Source: G942493375 sp942493375 (GTDB lineage: Bacteria > Armatimonadota > UBA5829). Taken from it: a DNA stretch of 64,000 nt. Below are positions 44,735 through 52,482 of the stretch, in pieces. A program made the translations under genes and the position numbers. Location of the stretch: the NCBI GenBank assembly GCA_942493375.1, contig OW818698.1:6572001-6636000 (forward strand). Reading direction: 5' to 3'. Each line of letters begins with the position of its first letter. Position 1 is the first letter of the stretch. The notes below the pieces were generated by a model. The model was given only the letters and a program-made list of their open reading frames with translations, made no database searches and was not told where the DNA came from.

Positions 44735-44810
44735 GTCCTATAAGTCCTATTAGTCCTATTGGTCTTTACAGTTCTAGGTAAGACAAACAGGACCAATAAG
44801 ACCCATAGGA
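44735..44810. repeat. Nine-base tandem repeat with imperfect inverted partner
   Basis: GTCCTATAA, GTCCTATTA and GTCCTATTG occur in tandem at 44735-44761. About 30 bases on, AGGACCAATAAGACCCATAG (44789-44808) is nearly the reverse complement of the last two units. The result is a long imperfect hairpin with G-U pairs, just after mutS2, possibly acting as a terminator. Confidence 0.6.
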
Positions 44811-44923
44811 TATTATTGCCGGACTTTGGTTCTATATCCCTTAGTTAATTATCCCCCAAGAACCTTATAAATCTGCAGGTGTGATATAATATGCTTTAAA
44901 TAACTATGGTAAGGTGGTCCTTA

Positions 44924-45205
44924 ATGGTTGCAGCGCTGGTGCTTGTTGTTGGACTGTTGGTTGTCCTTGTTGCGGGGTCGTTGATGCTTGCATATATGGG
45001 ATATCCTCAACTGCTGCCGGCACTTGTGCCGTTGGCTCCGGGACTCATATGTGTCGGAGCGATCTTGTTGGCATTGGTTGATGTCCTGCTGCTTTTTGGA
45101 AATAAAGAAGACCGCTCTACCGTGAAAAAAGACTATACTTATCTGCTCCCAATCATATTGGTGAGTGGTACACTGTATTATGTGACCCAGCGGTATCTGT
45201 GGTAA
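44924..45205 (+). CDS. Small membrane protein
   Basis: About 93 residues from the ATG at 44924, which follows AAGGTGGT; the ORF also opens at 44906. Two strong hydrophobic helices (VAALVLVVGLLVVLVAGSLMLAY and APGLICVGAILLALVDVLLLF) and a weaker third (LLPIILVSGTLYYV) are joined by a charged loop NKEDRSTVKKD. No family is recognised. A well-spaced small gene follows after about 40 bases. Confidence 0.65.
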   Translation: MVAALVLVVGLLVVLVAGSLMLAYMGYPQLLPALVPLAPGLICVGAILLALVDVLLLFGNKEDRSTVKKDYTYLLPIILVSGTLYYVTQRYLW

Positions 45206-45248
45206 ATACAGCTTACCGTAATAGAACGGGCTTTCCTGAAGGAGGAAT

Positions 45249-45437
45249 ATGGACTCAAACGAGTTTGCTCTGCGTGCGCTTAAAGATCGGATCGTAGCTG
45301 CCGCAGGTTCAATAGAGGAGAGTTCTCCGCATCCTGCGAGAAGAGAAAACCATCGCAGACTTACAGATGCAGCGCATGAACTGCACAAATGTGCAGATGA
45401 CTTACAAAACATAATGATGCGGATCAAGCATAAATAA
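45249..45437 (+). CDS. Small helical protein, unknown
   Basis: 62 residues preceded by an excellent SD (GAAGGAGGAAT then ATG), which is the main reason to accept it. The sequence is amphipathic, rich in Ala, Glu, Lys and Arg, and ends ADDLQNIMMRIKHK; it probably forms two helices. No family is recognised. It lies between a small membrane protein gene and the translin homologue. Confidence 0.7.
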   Translation: MDSNEFALRALKDRIVAAAGSIEESSPHPARRENHRRLTDAAHELHKCADDLQNIMMRIKHK

Positions 45438-45511
45438 TTGACAAGCATTATTCAACAGTGTTAGCTTTCAATCGCTGGTAATATAAAAACCAACTTGGTG
45501 AGGTTGTATTG

Positions 45512-46171
45512 ATGGTGACTAACCTAAAAGACTTGGCAGATGAAGTACGTGTGCAGTTGGAAGAATCAAATCGTGCCAGAGAGGCCGCACTCAGGGTTTC
45601 ACGCGATGTTATACGCCTTTCCTCGGTATCGATAAAATCAAGCCACAGAGGGCAGTTTGATGAAGCCTGCAGTGTCAAGTCTGAAGCCAGGACCAAACTT
45701 ACAGAACTCGCCGAATTGTTGAAAAACAACCAGGAGATATATTTTGCCGGGTATGTTCAGGATGCTCAGAAAGAATATACGGAATCTGAGCTGACTTATG
45801 CATTAATCCGTGATCTTGATTTTCCTTCATATATTGATTTGGGAGTTGAACCCGCAGCATACCTTAATGGAATGGCTGAAGCAGTTGGTGAGTGCCGCAG
45901 GCACGTTCTGGATGAGCTTCGCAAGGGACATCTGGATCGTGTTGAACAACTTTTAGAAACCATGGACGAAGTCTTTTACGTCTTAATGGCCTTTGACTAT
46001 CCGGACGCAGTAACTCAGAACCTGAGGAGACATACGGATATGGTTAGAGGCGTAATTGAAAGAACCCGCGCCGATATTACTCTTGTCCGTCAGCAGACCC
46101 GGCTGGAGGAAGCAATCAGAACTGCAACGAGGCTTCTTAGTGTTGATGAAAGCACTGGAGATAATTCGTGA
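45512..46171 (+). CDS. Translin family protein
   Basis: About 219 residues from the ATG at 45512, which has GAGG eight bases upstream. All-helical chain. The region EIYFAGYVQDAQKEYTESEL is the most conserved part of prokaryotic translin/TRAX relatives (YxGYxQDAxxEYxEA). Glu88 and Glu91 match in spacing the two catalytic glutamates of TRAX; DEVFYVLMAFDYPDAV further on also fits. Eukaryotic translin/TRAX (C3PO) forms an RNase that trims tRNA precursors and RNAi passenger strands; archaeal relatives also cleave RNA. The gene overlaps the start of a CCA-adding/poly(A) nucleotidyltransferase gene by 26 bases, suggesting a shared role in RNA ends. Whether it is catalytic is inferred. Confidence 0.78.
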   Translation: MVTNLKDLADEVRVQLEESNRAREAALRVSRDVIRLSSVSIKSSHRGQFDEACSVKSEARTKLTELAELLKNNQEIYFAGYVQDAQKEYTESELTYALIRDLDFPSYIDLGVEPAAYLNGMAEAVGECRRHVLDELRKGHLDRVEQLLETMDEVFYVLMAFDYPDAVTQNLRRHTDMVRGVIERTRADITLVRQQTRLEEAIRTATRLLSVDESTGDNS

Positions 46172-47627
46172 GGCCCTTAAAGGCACTCAATTCGAAAAAC
46201 GAGTCTATCTTGTCGGCGGTATAGTCCGGGATAGACTCCTTGCACAGTCTCATCTGCTTGATACATTACCTCAAATGCTTTTGCCAGACAGCTCAACCGA
46301 ATCAGACGATATAGATTTGGTCTGTGAAGGTGATTATCTTGCCCTTACCGATACTCTTTATTTGAAGGGCATTTGCGAGCACTTTCCTGTTACGTATCCT
46401 CGTTTTCGTACATCAATGGTCAGTGTTGCGGGATGCAAAATCGAAATAGTTGGAGCGCGCAAGGAATCATACAAGCCCAACAGCCGCAAACCCGATGCTG
46501 TTCCTGCTACTCTCAAGGACGATGTGTATCGCAGGGATTTTACAATCAACACTCTGCTTGAGAATCTCCATACTGGCGAATTGCTGGATTTAACCGGCAA
46601 GGGACTAGATGACCTGAAAGCCGGAATAATTCGTACGCCTCTGGATCCTGTAGCTACTTTTGATGATGATCCCCTGAGGATGATGAGGGCAGTAAGGTTT
46701 GCATCAAGATTTGGGTTCAGTATTTCTGATGAGACTTTACAGGGAATTAGGTCAAGAGTAAACCGTCTTAATATTATCAGCTACGAAAGAATCAGAGATG
46801 AGTTTGTAAAAGTCATCATGAGTCCCTGCTTGGAAATAGCATCTCCGACTGCTCAACTTGCTTCGGGATCTGCCGCTGGCCTTGAGTTGCTCCGGTCTAC
46901 CGGACTACTGGAAATATTTCTTCCTGAACTCAATAAACTATGGGGATTTGCCAATAATTGCGCTAGTGATCACGATCTATGGAGTCATTCTGTGCTGACT
47001 ATGGAATACATACCATTGGAAGCAGGGCTATCCGTCAGGCTGGCTGGTCTGTTGCATGACATTGACAGGACTGTTGAGAGCTCAAAAGATGTCGATCCAG
47101 TATTGCATCCAGAACAGGATTTATTGCGAAAAATCCTGCACAGGATGAAGTTTTCTAATACCGAGACTGAGGGTATTATATGGTTAGTGGGTAAGCTGGC
47201 TTATCTCAATTTGCACACTTGTTTACTAGATGATCCGGCAATACGCAGACTTCTCAAAAATGCTGGAACACGTTTTACTGATTTATTGATTTTGGCCAGA
47301 GCTCATGTTACTGCAACCGCCGATTGTACAATGGCTACAAACCTGGATTTATTTGAGAGAAAAGCTGTAACTATTTCTCAAAGTGAAGGATCTCATTATG
47401 ACAGTCCTCTGGATGGTAGAGAGATAATGGGGTTAACCGGATGCAACGAGGGTGTGGTTATAGGTAAACTCAAACAGTTTCTATTGTCCCAGGTTTTGGA
47501 TGGCGCGGTAAGGCCAGGTGATAAGGATTCTGCTCGGACTATACTCCTGGACTATTGGCATTCATGCAAGGATGAGTCCAGCCTTAAGAAATGTGTCTGT
47601 CTAGCCGACAATACTTCAAATAGCTAG
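46146..47627 (+). CDS. CCA tRNA nucleotidyltransferase / poly(A) polymerase family, with HD domain
   Basis: About 493 residues from the ATG at 46146, inside the end of the translin gene; the ORF continues upstream to 46056 in that gene's shadow. The class II nucleotidyltransferase head is clear: YLVGGIVRDRLL, then DDIDLVCEGD with the catalytic aspartates, and KDDVYRRDFTINTLLENLHTGEL. RNA-binding follows (ATFDDDPLRMMRAVRFASRFGF). An HD domain, LAGLLHDIDR, lies near residue 300. The family adds CCA to tRNA or poly(A) tails; which, cannot be told from sequence reading. The overlap with the translin gene implies translational coupling. Confidence 0.87.
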   Translation: MKALEIIREALKGTQFEKRVYLVGGIVRDRLLAQSHLLDTLPQMLLPDSSTESDDIDLVCEGDYLALTDTLYLKGICEHFPVTYPRFRTSMVSVAGCKIEIVGARKESYKPNSRKPDAVPATLKDDVYRRDFTINTLLENLHTGELLDLTGKGLDDLKAGIIRTPLDPVATFDDDPLRMMRAVRFASRFGFSISDETLQGIRSRVNRLNIISYERIRDEFVKVIMSPCLEIASPTAQLASGSAAGLELLRSTGLLEIFLPELNKLWGFANNCASDHDLWSHSVLTMEYIPLEAGLSVRLAGLLHDIDRTVESSKDVDPVLHPEQDLLRKILHRMKFSNTETEGIIWLVGKLAYLNLHTCLLDDPAIRRLLKNAGTRFTDLLILARAHVTATADCTMATNLDLFERKAVTISQSEGSHYDSPLDGREIMGLTGCNEGVVIGKLKQFLLSQVLDGAVRPGDKDSARTILLDYWHSCKDESSLKKCVCLADNTSNS

Positions 47628-47674
47628 ACCATTTATAATGACAGTCAATGATATTTAGATTAGTGGTGAAATAA

Positions 47675-49096
47675 TTGAGAGCGGGTCAAGATCTCCGACA
47701 ATCACAGAGCCAACGAATTGCACCGAGAATTATCGCTGCAAACCGTATTCTCAAGTTATCAGCAGCTGAACTCCAACAGGCAATAGAAGTGGAGCTGGCT
47801 GAGAATCCGGCGTTGCAGGCTCCGGATGATGACCCGTGCTCGTCGTGTGATCAACCCAGAGTCTTGTGTGTTGATTGTCCTCTTAACAAACATATGAGGT
47901 CTGAGATTCTAGAGGCCTCACTTACAGTTTATGATGAAAAGCCAGGCAGAGAGTTTTCTTTTGATGATGAGGATTTAGGGGAAGAGCTTCTACTCAACGT
48001 CAGTTCTCAAGTCACTCTGGAGCAATATCTACTGCCTCTAGTGAGCTCAGTTGTTCCTTCTGAAAGACACTACATTGCAGAATATCTCATCGCCAATATA
48101 AGAGAGACCGGATATTTAGATATCAGTGTAGAACAGGCTTCAATAGACTTAAAGACAGATATGGAACTGGTCGAGGAGACTCTGGCAGGAATCCATCAAC
48201 TGGATCCTCCTGGAATAGGTGCGCGAGACCTCAGGGAATGTCTGCATGTTCAATTGCTCAGACTTGCTGAAGATGGACAGGGAAATGATATAGCATTACA
48301 TATTGTCAATGACTTTTGGGATGAAATGATCAGTGCTAAGTATGAGAGAATTGCCAAAAAACTCAAACTGCCGCTTCAGCAAGTAACAGATGCAATTTCT
48401 TTTATAAAAAACCACCTAGCCCCTTATCCTGGTGCAGTATTTAGGCGCAGTTTTGAGGGAGAAGTGGAGTTTGATGTGGGGTCTGTTCGCCCCGACATTG
48501 TGGTTACCAGAACGACAAAAGGATATTCGGTAGAGGTTGTCGGTTACGATGCCCATTTCCTTCACATAAGTTCAAGGTATCTGAGTATGTACCAGGATAT
48601 CAAAGAAGGACATGACGCCCATTACTCAGTAGATGACAAAGCTCATATCACAGCATTTGTAGAAAGAGCGGAGTCCTTTGTAAACCATATTAACCAGCGT
48701 AAACGAACTTTAAAAAGAATCGCTGAATGTGTGATCAACTTCCATGAAGGGTATCTGGAAACGTCATCGAAAGCTTTTATGCGTCCTCTAACCAGAACAA
48801 TGGTTGCGCAGAAGCTCGGACTCCATGAAGCTACTGTCAGCAGAGCATCATCCAACAAGTATATTCAGCTTCCTACAGAGGAAGTTGTGCCGTTTGAGTC
48901 ACTTTTCGATGTTTCAGCTTCTGTAAAAGATATGATAATGGAACTAATCGCAAAAGAGGATCCAAGCCAGCCTCTTAGTGATCAGCAGATAGTAGAAATA
49001 TTGACATCACAAGGACTTGATGTTGCCAGACGGACAGTCGCCAAATATCGCGAAGACGAAAAAATACTTTCGTCTAGAAAACGTCGATTAGCCTGA
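47675..49096 (+). CDS. rpoN: RNA polymerase sigma-54 factor, with unusual Cys4 segment
   Basis: 473 residues. Start is TTG with GGTG upstream. Region I (RIIAANRILKLSAAELQQAIEVELAENPALQ) contacts the activator. A Cys4 stretch follows in the linker: Cys55, Cys58, Cys65 and Cys68 in DPCSSCDQPRVLCVDCPLN, which could bind zinc and is not usual for this family. The core-binding region contains TGYLDISVEQA and LDPPGIGARDLRECL. The HTH (VAQKLGLHEATVSRASSNKYIQLP) and the RpoN box (ARRTVAKYRED) near the end are clear. The sequence between HTH and box (EEVVPFESLFD) departs from the normal GxFELKxFF. No bEBP activator gene lies in the window. Confidence 0.94.
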   Translation: MRAGQDLRQSQSQRIAPRIIAANRILKLSAAELQQAIEVELAENPALQAPDDDPCSSCDQPRVLCVDCPLNKHMRSEILEASLTVYDEKPGREFSFDDEDLGEELLLNVSSQVTLEQYLLPLVSSVVPSERHYIAEYLIANIRETGYLDISVEQASIDLKTDMELVEETLAGIHQLDPPGIGARDLRECLHVQLLRLAEDGQGNDIALHIVNDFWDEMISAKYERIAKKLKLPLQQVTDAISFIKNHLAPYPGAVFRRSFEGEVEFDVGSVRPDIVVTRTTKGYSVEVVGYDAHFLHISSRYLSMYQDIKEGHDAHYSVDDKAHITAFVERAESFVNHINQRKRTLKRIAECVINFHEGYLETSSKAFMRPLTRTMVAQKLGLHEATVSRASSNKYIQLPTEEVVPFESLFDVSASVKDMIMELIAKEDPSQPLSDQQIVEILTSQGLDVARRTVAKYREDEKILSSRKRRLA

Positions 49097-49227
49097 TTTC
49101 ATCTTGCACATCCTTATGCAGGGAAGACCCTCCTCACCTTCTTGCTGAGTCCAGGATTACTTCAAACATATATAACCAAACTACAGTTGTGATTTTTTTA
49201 TATAAGGGAGGTAAATCACGTCTGAAT

Positions 49228-49447
49228 GGGGAATAATATAAATGTCCGAAACAGTTGTGTGGTGGTCGGGACTGGCTGCTCCTTACTCGGGTTTATACCC
49301 ATGTAAAAACCAGCATTCAACGGAGGATCTTTTGGTCCTTCTCCTCTACCATTGCCGGACGTAGAGCCAGCAACCGCGGGAAGTTCGGGGTAACTTCGAT
49401 TCCTGTAGTCTGGCTCATTTGTTTGTACAAAGGCAGTGTAGCCATTA
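49228..49447 (+). ncRNA. Candidate structured leader or small RNA upstream of rluD
   Basis: A 350-base gap contains no credible gene but much complementary sequence. A perfect 7-bp stem (GAGCCAG 49364-49370 with CTGGCTC 49410-49416) encloses a perfect hairpin (GAAGTT, loop CGGGGT, AACTTC; 49380-49397). A small hairpin GGGT-TTAT-ACCC is at 49289-49300, itself within CTGG/CCAG (49272 and 49310). GGAGGA pairs with TTCTCC at 49322-49343. AATAAT (49232) can pair with ATTATT (49444-49449), which includes the rluD TTG start. This fits a cis-acting leader or a stand-alone RNA such as 6S RNA, but no known class is matched. Confidence 0.45.
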
Positions 49448-50440
49448 TTGAATCTCCCAATATATGAAATAACTTACAATGATGAATCAAGTGCTTCTGA
49501 GCGTCTGGATGTGTTTGTTGCGGCTGCTGTCGAAGATCTCACACGCTCCGGTGTGCAGAAGCTCATTAAATCTGGCAAGATCACAGTTAATGGGAATATA
49601 GAGAAAGCCAACTACCCCTTGCGCGTTGGCGATGTTGTTGCTGTGCGCATTCCACCACCTGAGCCAACTGATATTATTGCTGAAGATATTCCTCTGGATG
49701 TTGTGTATGAAGACTCTGATTTGATTGTTATCAATAAAGCCAGGGGCATGACTGTGCATCCTGCTCCAGGGCATGGCAGCGGAACCCTTGTTAATGCCGT
49801 GTTGGGCAGGTGTGATGAGCTTTCGGGAGTTGGTGGTGTTGAGAGACCGGGAATCGTCCATAGAATAGATAAAGACACCTCCGGACTCCTTGTCGTTGCC
49901 AAAACAGATAAGGCCCATCTTGGATTGGCTGAACAGATACAAAGCCGTACCGCCCATAGGTCTTACTATGCACTAGTGTGGGGTGCGCCGAAGTTCGAGG
50001 AAGCCGAAGTCGATGCCCCAATCGGCAGGCATCCAAAAGATCGGCAGAAAATGGCTGTCATTACCGAAACCGAACGATATACTTCCAGAGAAGCAGTAAC
50101 CCATCTTCACGTAATCGAACGATTCACAGGCTTTGCCTTGTTGGAAGCTACGTTACAAACTGGCAGAACACATCAGATACGTGTGCATGTATCGTTTATA
50201 GGGCTCCCGGTAGTTGGTGATCCGGTCTATTGTGCATCTAAAAGATCAATTCCGGACAGCTACTCCCGAAAAGAGCAGGAAGAACTTCGGAGATTGATTG
50301 AAGGAGTCGGTGGTCAAGCCCTTCACGCTCATCGATTGGAATTTTCACACCCGATAACAAATAGGCCAATGACATTCGAATGCCCTATGCCACCCGAAAT
50401 GGCTCTTCTTGTTGACTGGCTCCGCCGTCATCCGTTATGA
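49448..50440 (+). CDS. rluD: Ribosomal large subunit pseudouridine synthase, RluD type
   Basis: 330 residues. Start at TTG 49448 gives the usual ~15 residues before the S4 domain (ERLDVFVAAAVEDLTRSGVQKLIKSGKITVNG). The catalytic domain contains HPAPGHGSGTLVNAVLGR and GIVHRIDKDTSGLLVVAKTD, where the Asp of HRIDKDTSG is the catalytic residue. LLEATLQTGRTHQIRVHVSFIGLPVVGDP is also typical. RluD makes pseudouridines in helix 69 of 23S rRNA; RluC-type specificity cannot be fully excluded. SD is weak, and the start is within a segment that can pair upstream, so initiation may be regulated. A family repeat follows downstream. Confidence 0.92.
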   Translation: MNLPIYEITYNDESSASERLDVFVAAAVEDLTRSGVQKLIKSGKITVNGNIEKANYPLRVGDVVAVRIPPPEPTDIIAEDIPLDVVYEDSDLIVINKARGMTVHPAPGHGSGTLVNAVLGRCDELSGVGGVERPGIVHRIDKDTSGLLVVAKTDKAHLGLAEQIQSRTAHRSYYALVWGAPKFEEAEVDAPIGRHPKDRQKMAVITETERYTSREAVTHLHVIERFTGFALLEATLQTGRTHQIRVHVSFIGLPVVGDPVYCASKRSIPDSYSRKEQEELRRLIEGVGGQALHAHRLEFSHPITNRPMTFECPMPPEMALLVDWLRRHPL

Positions 50441-50505
50441 ATAAACTTATACCATTATACTGATTTATTGTCATCATATCCGCATTTTTTGTGCTATAAT
50501 AAGCC

Positions 50506-50582
50506 AATCCGCTTTATTCACCAAGCTCTGCTTTCGATCGGCAGTAGGGGCGAAAGCGGGTCAATCATGAATAATGCGGGCC
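50506..50582. repeat. Inverted copy of the AGCCCGC...GCGGGCT repeat (77 bp)
   Basis: Reverse complement of the 31191 copy with few changes: AATCCGCTTTATTCACCAAG at the left and AATCATGAATAATGCGGGCC at the right, with CGATCGGCAGTAGGGGCGAA inside. It occupies most of the gap between rluD and the NUDIX gene. Confidence 0.85.
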
Positions 50583-50625
50583 AATTGCTTTACAATGAAC
50601 CTTTCAGATTGTCGGGGGTTGCGGA

Positions 50626-51033
50626 TTGAAGCCGTATTCACTTTCAATAAAAGTAATAATCACTGATCCTGAAGGACGTTGTTTATTGCTCAAACGGTCT
50701 GAATCCAGCAAGAATAATCCCGGAAAATGGGATCTGCCTGGTGGGAAGATGGATCCGGGAGAACAGTTTGAGGATACAATTCTGCGCGAAGTAGTTGAAG
50801 AAACTGGTCTTGCGATGCAATTGACTGGTCTTGCCGGCTCTGTAGAATCTGAGAGTCCCTCATTCAATATAGTTAATATCATAATGACCGGGATACCTGA
50901 AAGCCTCTCAGTTTGTCTGAGCCTTGAACACCAGGATTTCCACTGGTTCCACCCACACGAGATTCAAGCACTCAGCATGGTAGAGCATCTCCAGAAACTG
51001 ACGCTGGATCATTTTGGGATATTTGATAGTTGA
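50626..51033 (+). CDS. NUDIX hydrolase
   Basis: 135 residues starting at TTG 50626. The Nudix box is complete: GKWDLPGGKMDPGEQFEDTI, then LREVVEETGL. The start MKPYSLSIKVIITDPEGRCLLLKRS is typical of MutT-like proteins cleaving nucleoside-diphosphate linkages. The Trp-His-Pro motif (DFHWFHPHEIQ) in the last part fits ADP-sugar or oxidised nucleotide hydrolases but does not identify a substrate. It precedes a hotdog thioesterase gene by about 80 bases. Confidence 0.9.
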   Translation: MKPYSLSIKVIITDPEGRCLLLKRSESSKNNPGKWDLPGGKMDPGEQFEDTILREVVEETGLAMQLTGLAGSVESESPSFNIVNIIMTGIPESLSVCLSLEHQDFHWFHPHEIQALSMVEHLQKLTLDHFGIFDS

Positions 51034-51112
51034 GGATAATCTCCCTTGTGTATATGTGATTAAGCGAGATGGTATAATATTTCGGTGTGTTTTACTGGAG
51101 GTGTTCTAGCGG

Positions 51113-51526
51113 ATGGCCGATAAACTCGAACTTATAGATGATAGCTGGTGCATTGTTTGCGGGAAAGCCAACCCTATAGGGTTACGGCAGCGCTTTGTGA
51201 TTGAGGAAGACGAATACGTTACTTATTTTACCCCTCGAAAAGAACACCAGGGATACAAAGGTGTTGTCCACGGAGGAATCACATCAACACTACTGGATGA
51301 GGTGATGGCCAGGTGTGCGATGGACAAAGTCTGTTATTCTGTTACTGCGGAGTTGACAGTCCGTTTTAAGAAACCAGCAGTAGTAGGAAGACAGCTGCGA
51401 TTTGCAGCAAAAATAGATTCGGATAATGGTAGGACGGTGACCACATCTGCTACTGCAACTGATGATGATGGGATAGTAATAGCCACGGCCACTGGCAGAA
51501 TGGTCAAAGTGTGCCGGGAAGAATAA
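51113..51526 (+). CDS. PaaI-like hotdog-fold thioesterase
   Basis: 137 residues. The hotdog core is seen as YKGVVHGGITSTLLDEVMARCA, containing the HGG and catalytic Asp/Glu, followed by ELTVRFKKPAVVGRQLRFAAKI. N-terminal CIVCGKANPIGLR carries a Cys-x2-Cys-Gly and is common in the YiiD/PaaI-type group. The enzyme probably hydrolyses an acyl-CoA. GGAGGT lies a little far from the ATG. A TATAAT at 51073 suggests its own promoter. nfnAB follow on the same strand after 65 bases. Confidence 0.87.
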   Translation: MADKLELIDDSWCIVCGKANPIGLRQRFVIEEDEYVTYFTPRKEHQGYKGVVHGGITSTLLDEVMARCAMDKVCYSVTAELTVRFKKPAVVGRQLRFAAKIDSDNGRTVTTSATATDDDGIVIATATGRMVKVCREE

Positions 51527-51593
51527 AAAGTAAGTTTCTAGTCTGATATTGTAGCGAATTGATAATTGCTCATATTTCTTACGGAGGATCATG

Positions 51594-52481
51594 ATGTGTT
51601 TGGATCATAACAACGGTAAGTGTCTCCTTTCTGACCTTACCATGGACAACATGCGGCATACAGTAGTCCGAAAGGATAAACTGTCGCCCGTACTCACCCT
51701 GCTCGAGGTATCTGCTTCTCTAATCGCCCAGTCAGCTAAACCGGGGCAGTTCGTAATGCTCTGGCCAGGAGAGCACAGCGAGAGAATCCCTCTTACTATC
51801 TCTGATATCGATCCTGAAAAAGGTACAATCTCCATTATATTCCAGGAAGTAGGCCGGGGAACTATCGAGCTTGGCAGGTTTAATGTTGGTGATGATATAC
51901 CCAGTTTATCCGGACCTCTCGGGAAACCTACCGAAATTGAGAATTATGGAACATGTGTAGTTATTGGAGGCGGAGTCGGAACAGCAATTGCAAGGCCTAT
52001 AGCTGTAGGGCTTAAGAAAGCCGGCAATACGCTATTAACGATAATCGGTGCAAGAGAGCGTTCTCTTGTCATACTTGAAGACGAATTGCGACCTTATTCT
52101 GATGAACTCATAATTACAACAGACGATGGTTCTTATGGACGTCATGGGATTGTTACTGAACCGTTGAAAGAGATAATGGACAGCAGGGAAGTTAATCTTG
52201 TTGTAGCTATTGGACCGCTTCCGATGATGCGGGCGGTTGGTGAGACAACGAGAGAACGCGGGATTAAGACGATTGTTAGCCTTGATCCTATTATGATAGA
52301 TGGAACGGGTATGTGCGGTGGTTGCCGGGTGACAGTGGGCGGCAAGACTATGTTTACCTGCGTTGATGGCCCGGACTTTGACGCACACCAAGTAGACTGG
52401 GATGAACTAAGGTCCAGGAAAGCATTTTATTTCGATCAAGAAAAGGCGGCAAGACAGGCCGCACTGGAAGGGCAGCAGTAA
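51594..52481 (+). CDS. nfnA: Ferredoxin-NADP reductase subunit alpha (NfnA-like; sulfide dehydrogenase/PyrK type)
   Basis: About 295 residues. GGAGG lies six bases before the ATG at 51594 (another ATG is at 51591). A FAD-binding domain (AKPGQFVMLWPGEHSERIPLTISDID) and NAD-binding domain (CVVIGGGVGTAIARPIAVGLKKAG) make it a PyrK-like flavoprotein. The C-terminal GTGMCGGCRVTVGGKTMFTC binds a [2Fe-2S] cluster. With the next gene two bases away it makes the NfnAB pair, which couples NADH, NADPH and ferredoxin by electron bifurcation. An alternative reading is a sulfide dehydrogenase/glutamate synthase pair (SudBA). The context favours anaerobic redox balancing. Confidence 0.85.
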   Translation: MCLDHNNGKCLLSDLTMDNMRHTVVRKDKLSPVLTLLEVSASLIAQSAKPGQFVMLWPGEHSERIPLTISDIDPEKGTISIIFQEVGRGTIELGRFNVGDDIPSLSGPLGKPTEIENYGTCVVIGGGVGTAIARPIAVGLKKAGNTLLTIIGARERSLVILEDELRPYSDELIITTDDGSYGRHGIVTEPLKEIMDSREVNLVVAIGPLPMMRAVGETTRERGIKTIVSLDPIMIDGTGMCGGCRVTVGGKTMFTCVDGPDFDAHQVDWDELRSRKAFYFDQEKAARQAALEGQQ

Positions 52482-52482
52482 G

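Noticed and set aside
49364..49416. tRNA-like element suggested by a 7-bp GAGCCAG/CTGGCTC stem
   Set aside because: Only 53 bases long; no T-arm or anticodon arm at the expected places and no CCA.
49255..49467. A 70-codon ORF (starting TTG) in the gap before rluD, and a 42-codon ATG ORF at 49242
   Set aside because: Composition is not protein-like, neither has homology I recognise, and the region is explained better by RNA stems.
27525..50582. CRISPR array, considered for the repeated ~77-bp units
   Set aside because: Copies are kilobases apart, differ in orientation and carry no spacer pattern; no cas genes are present.
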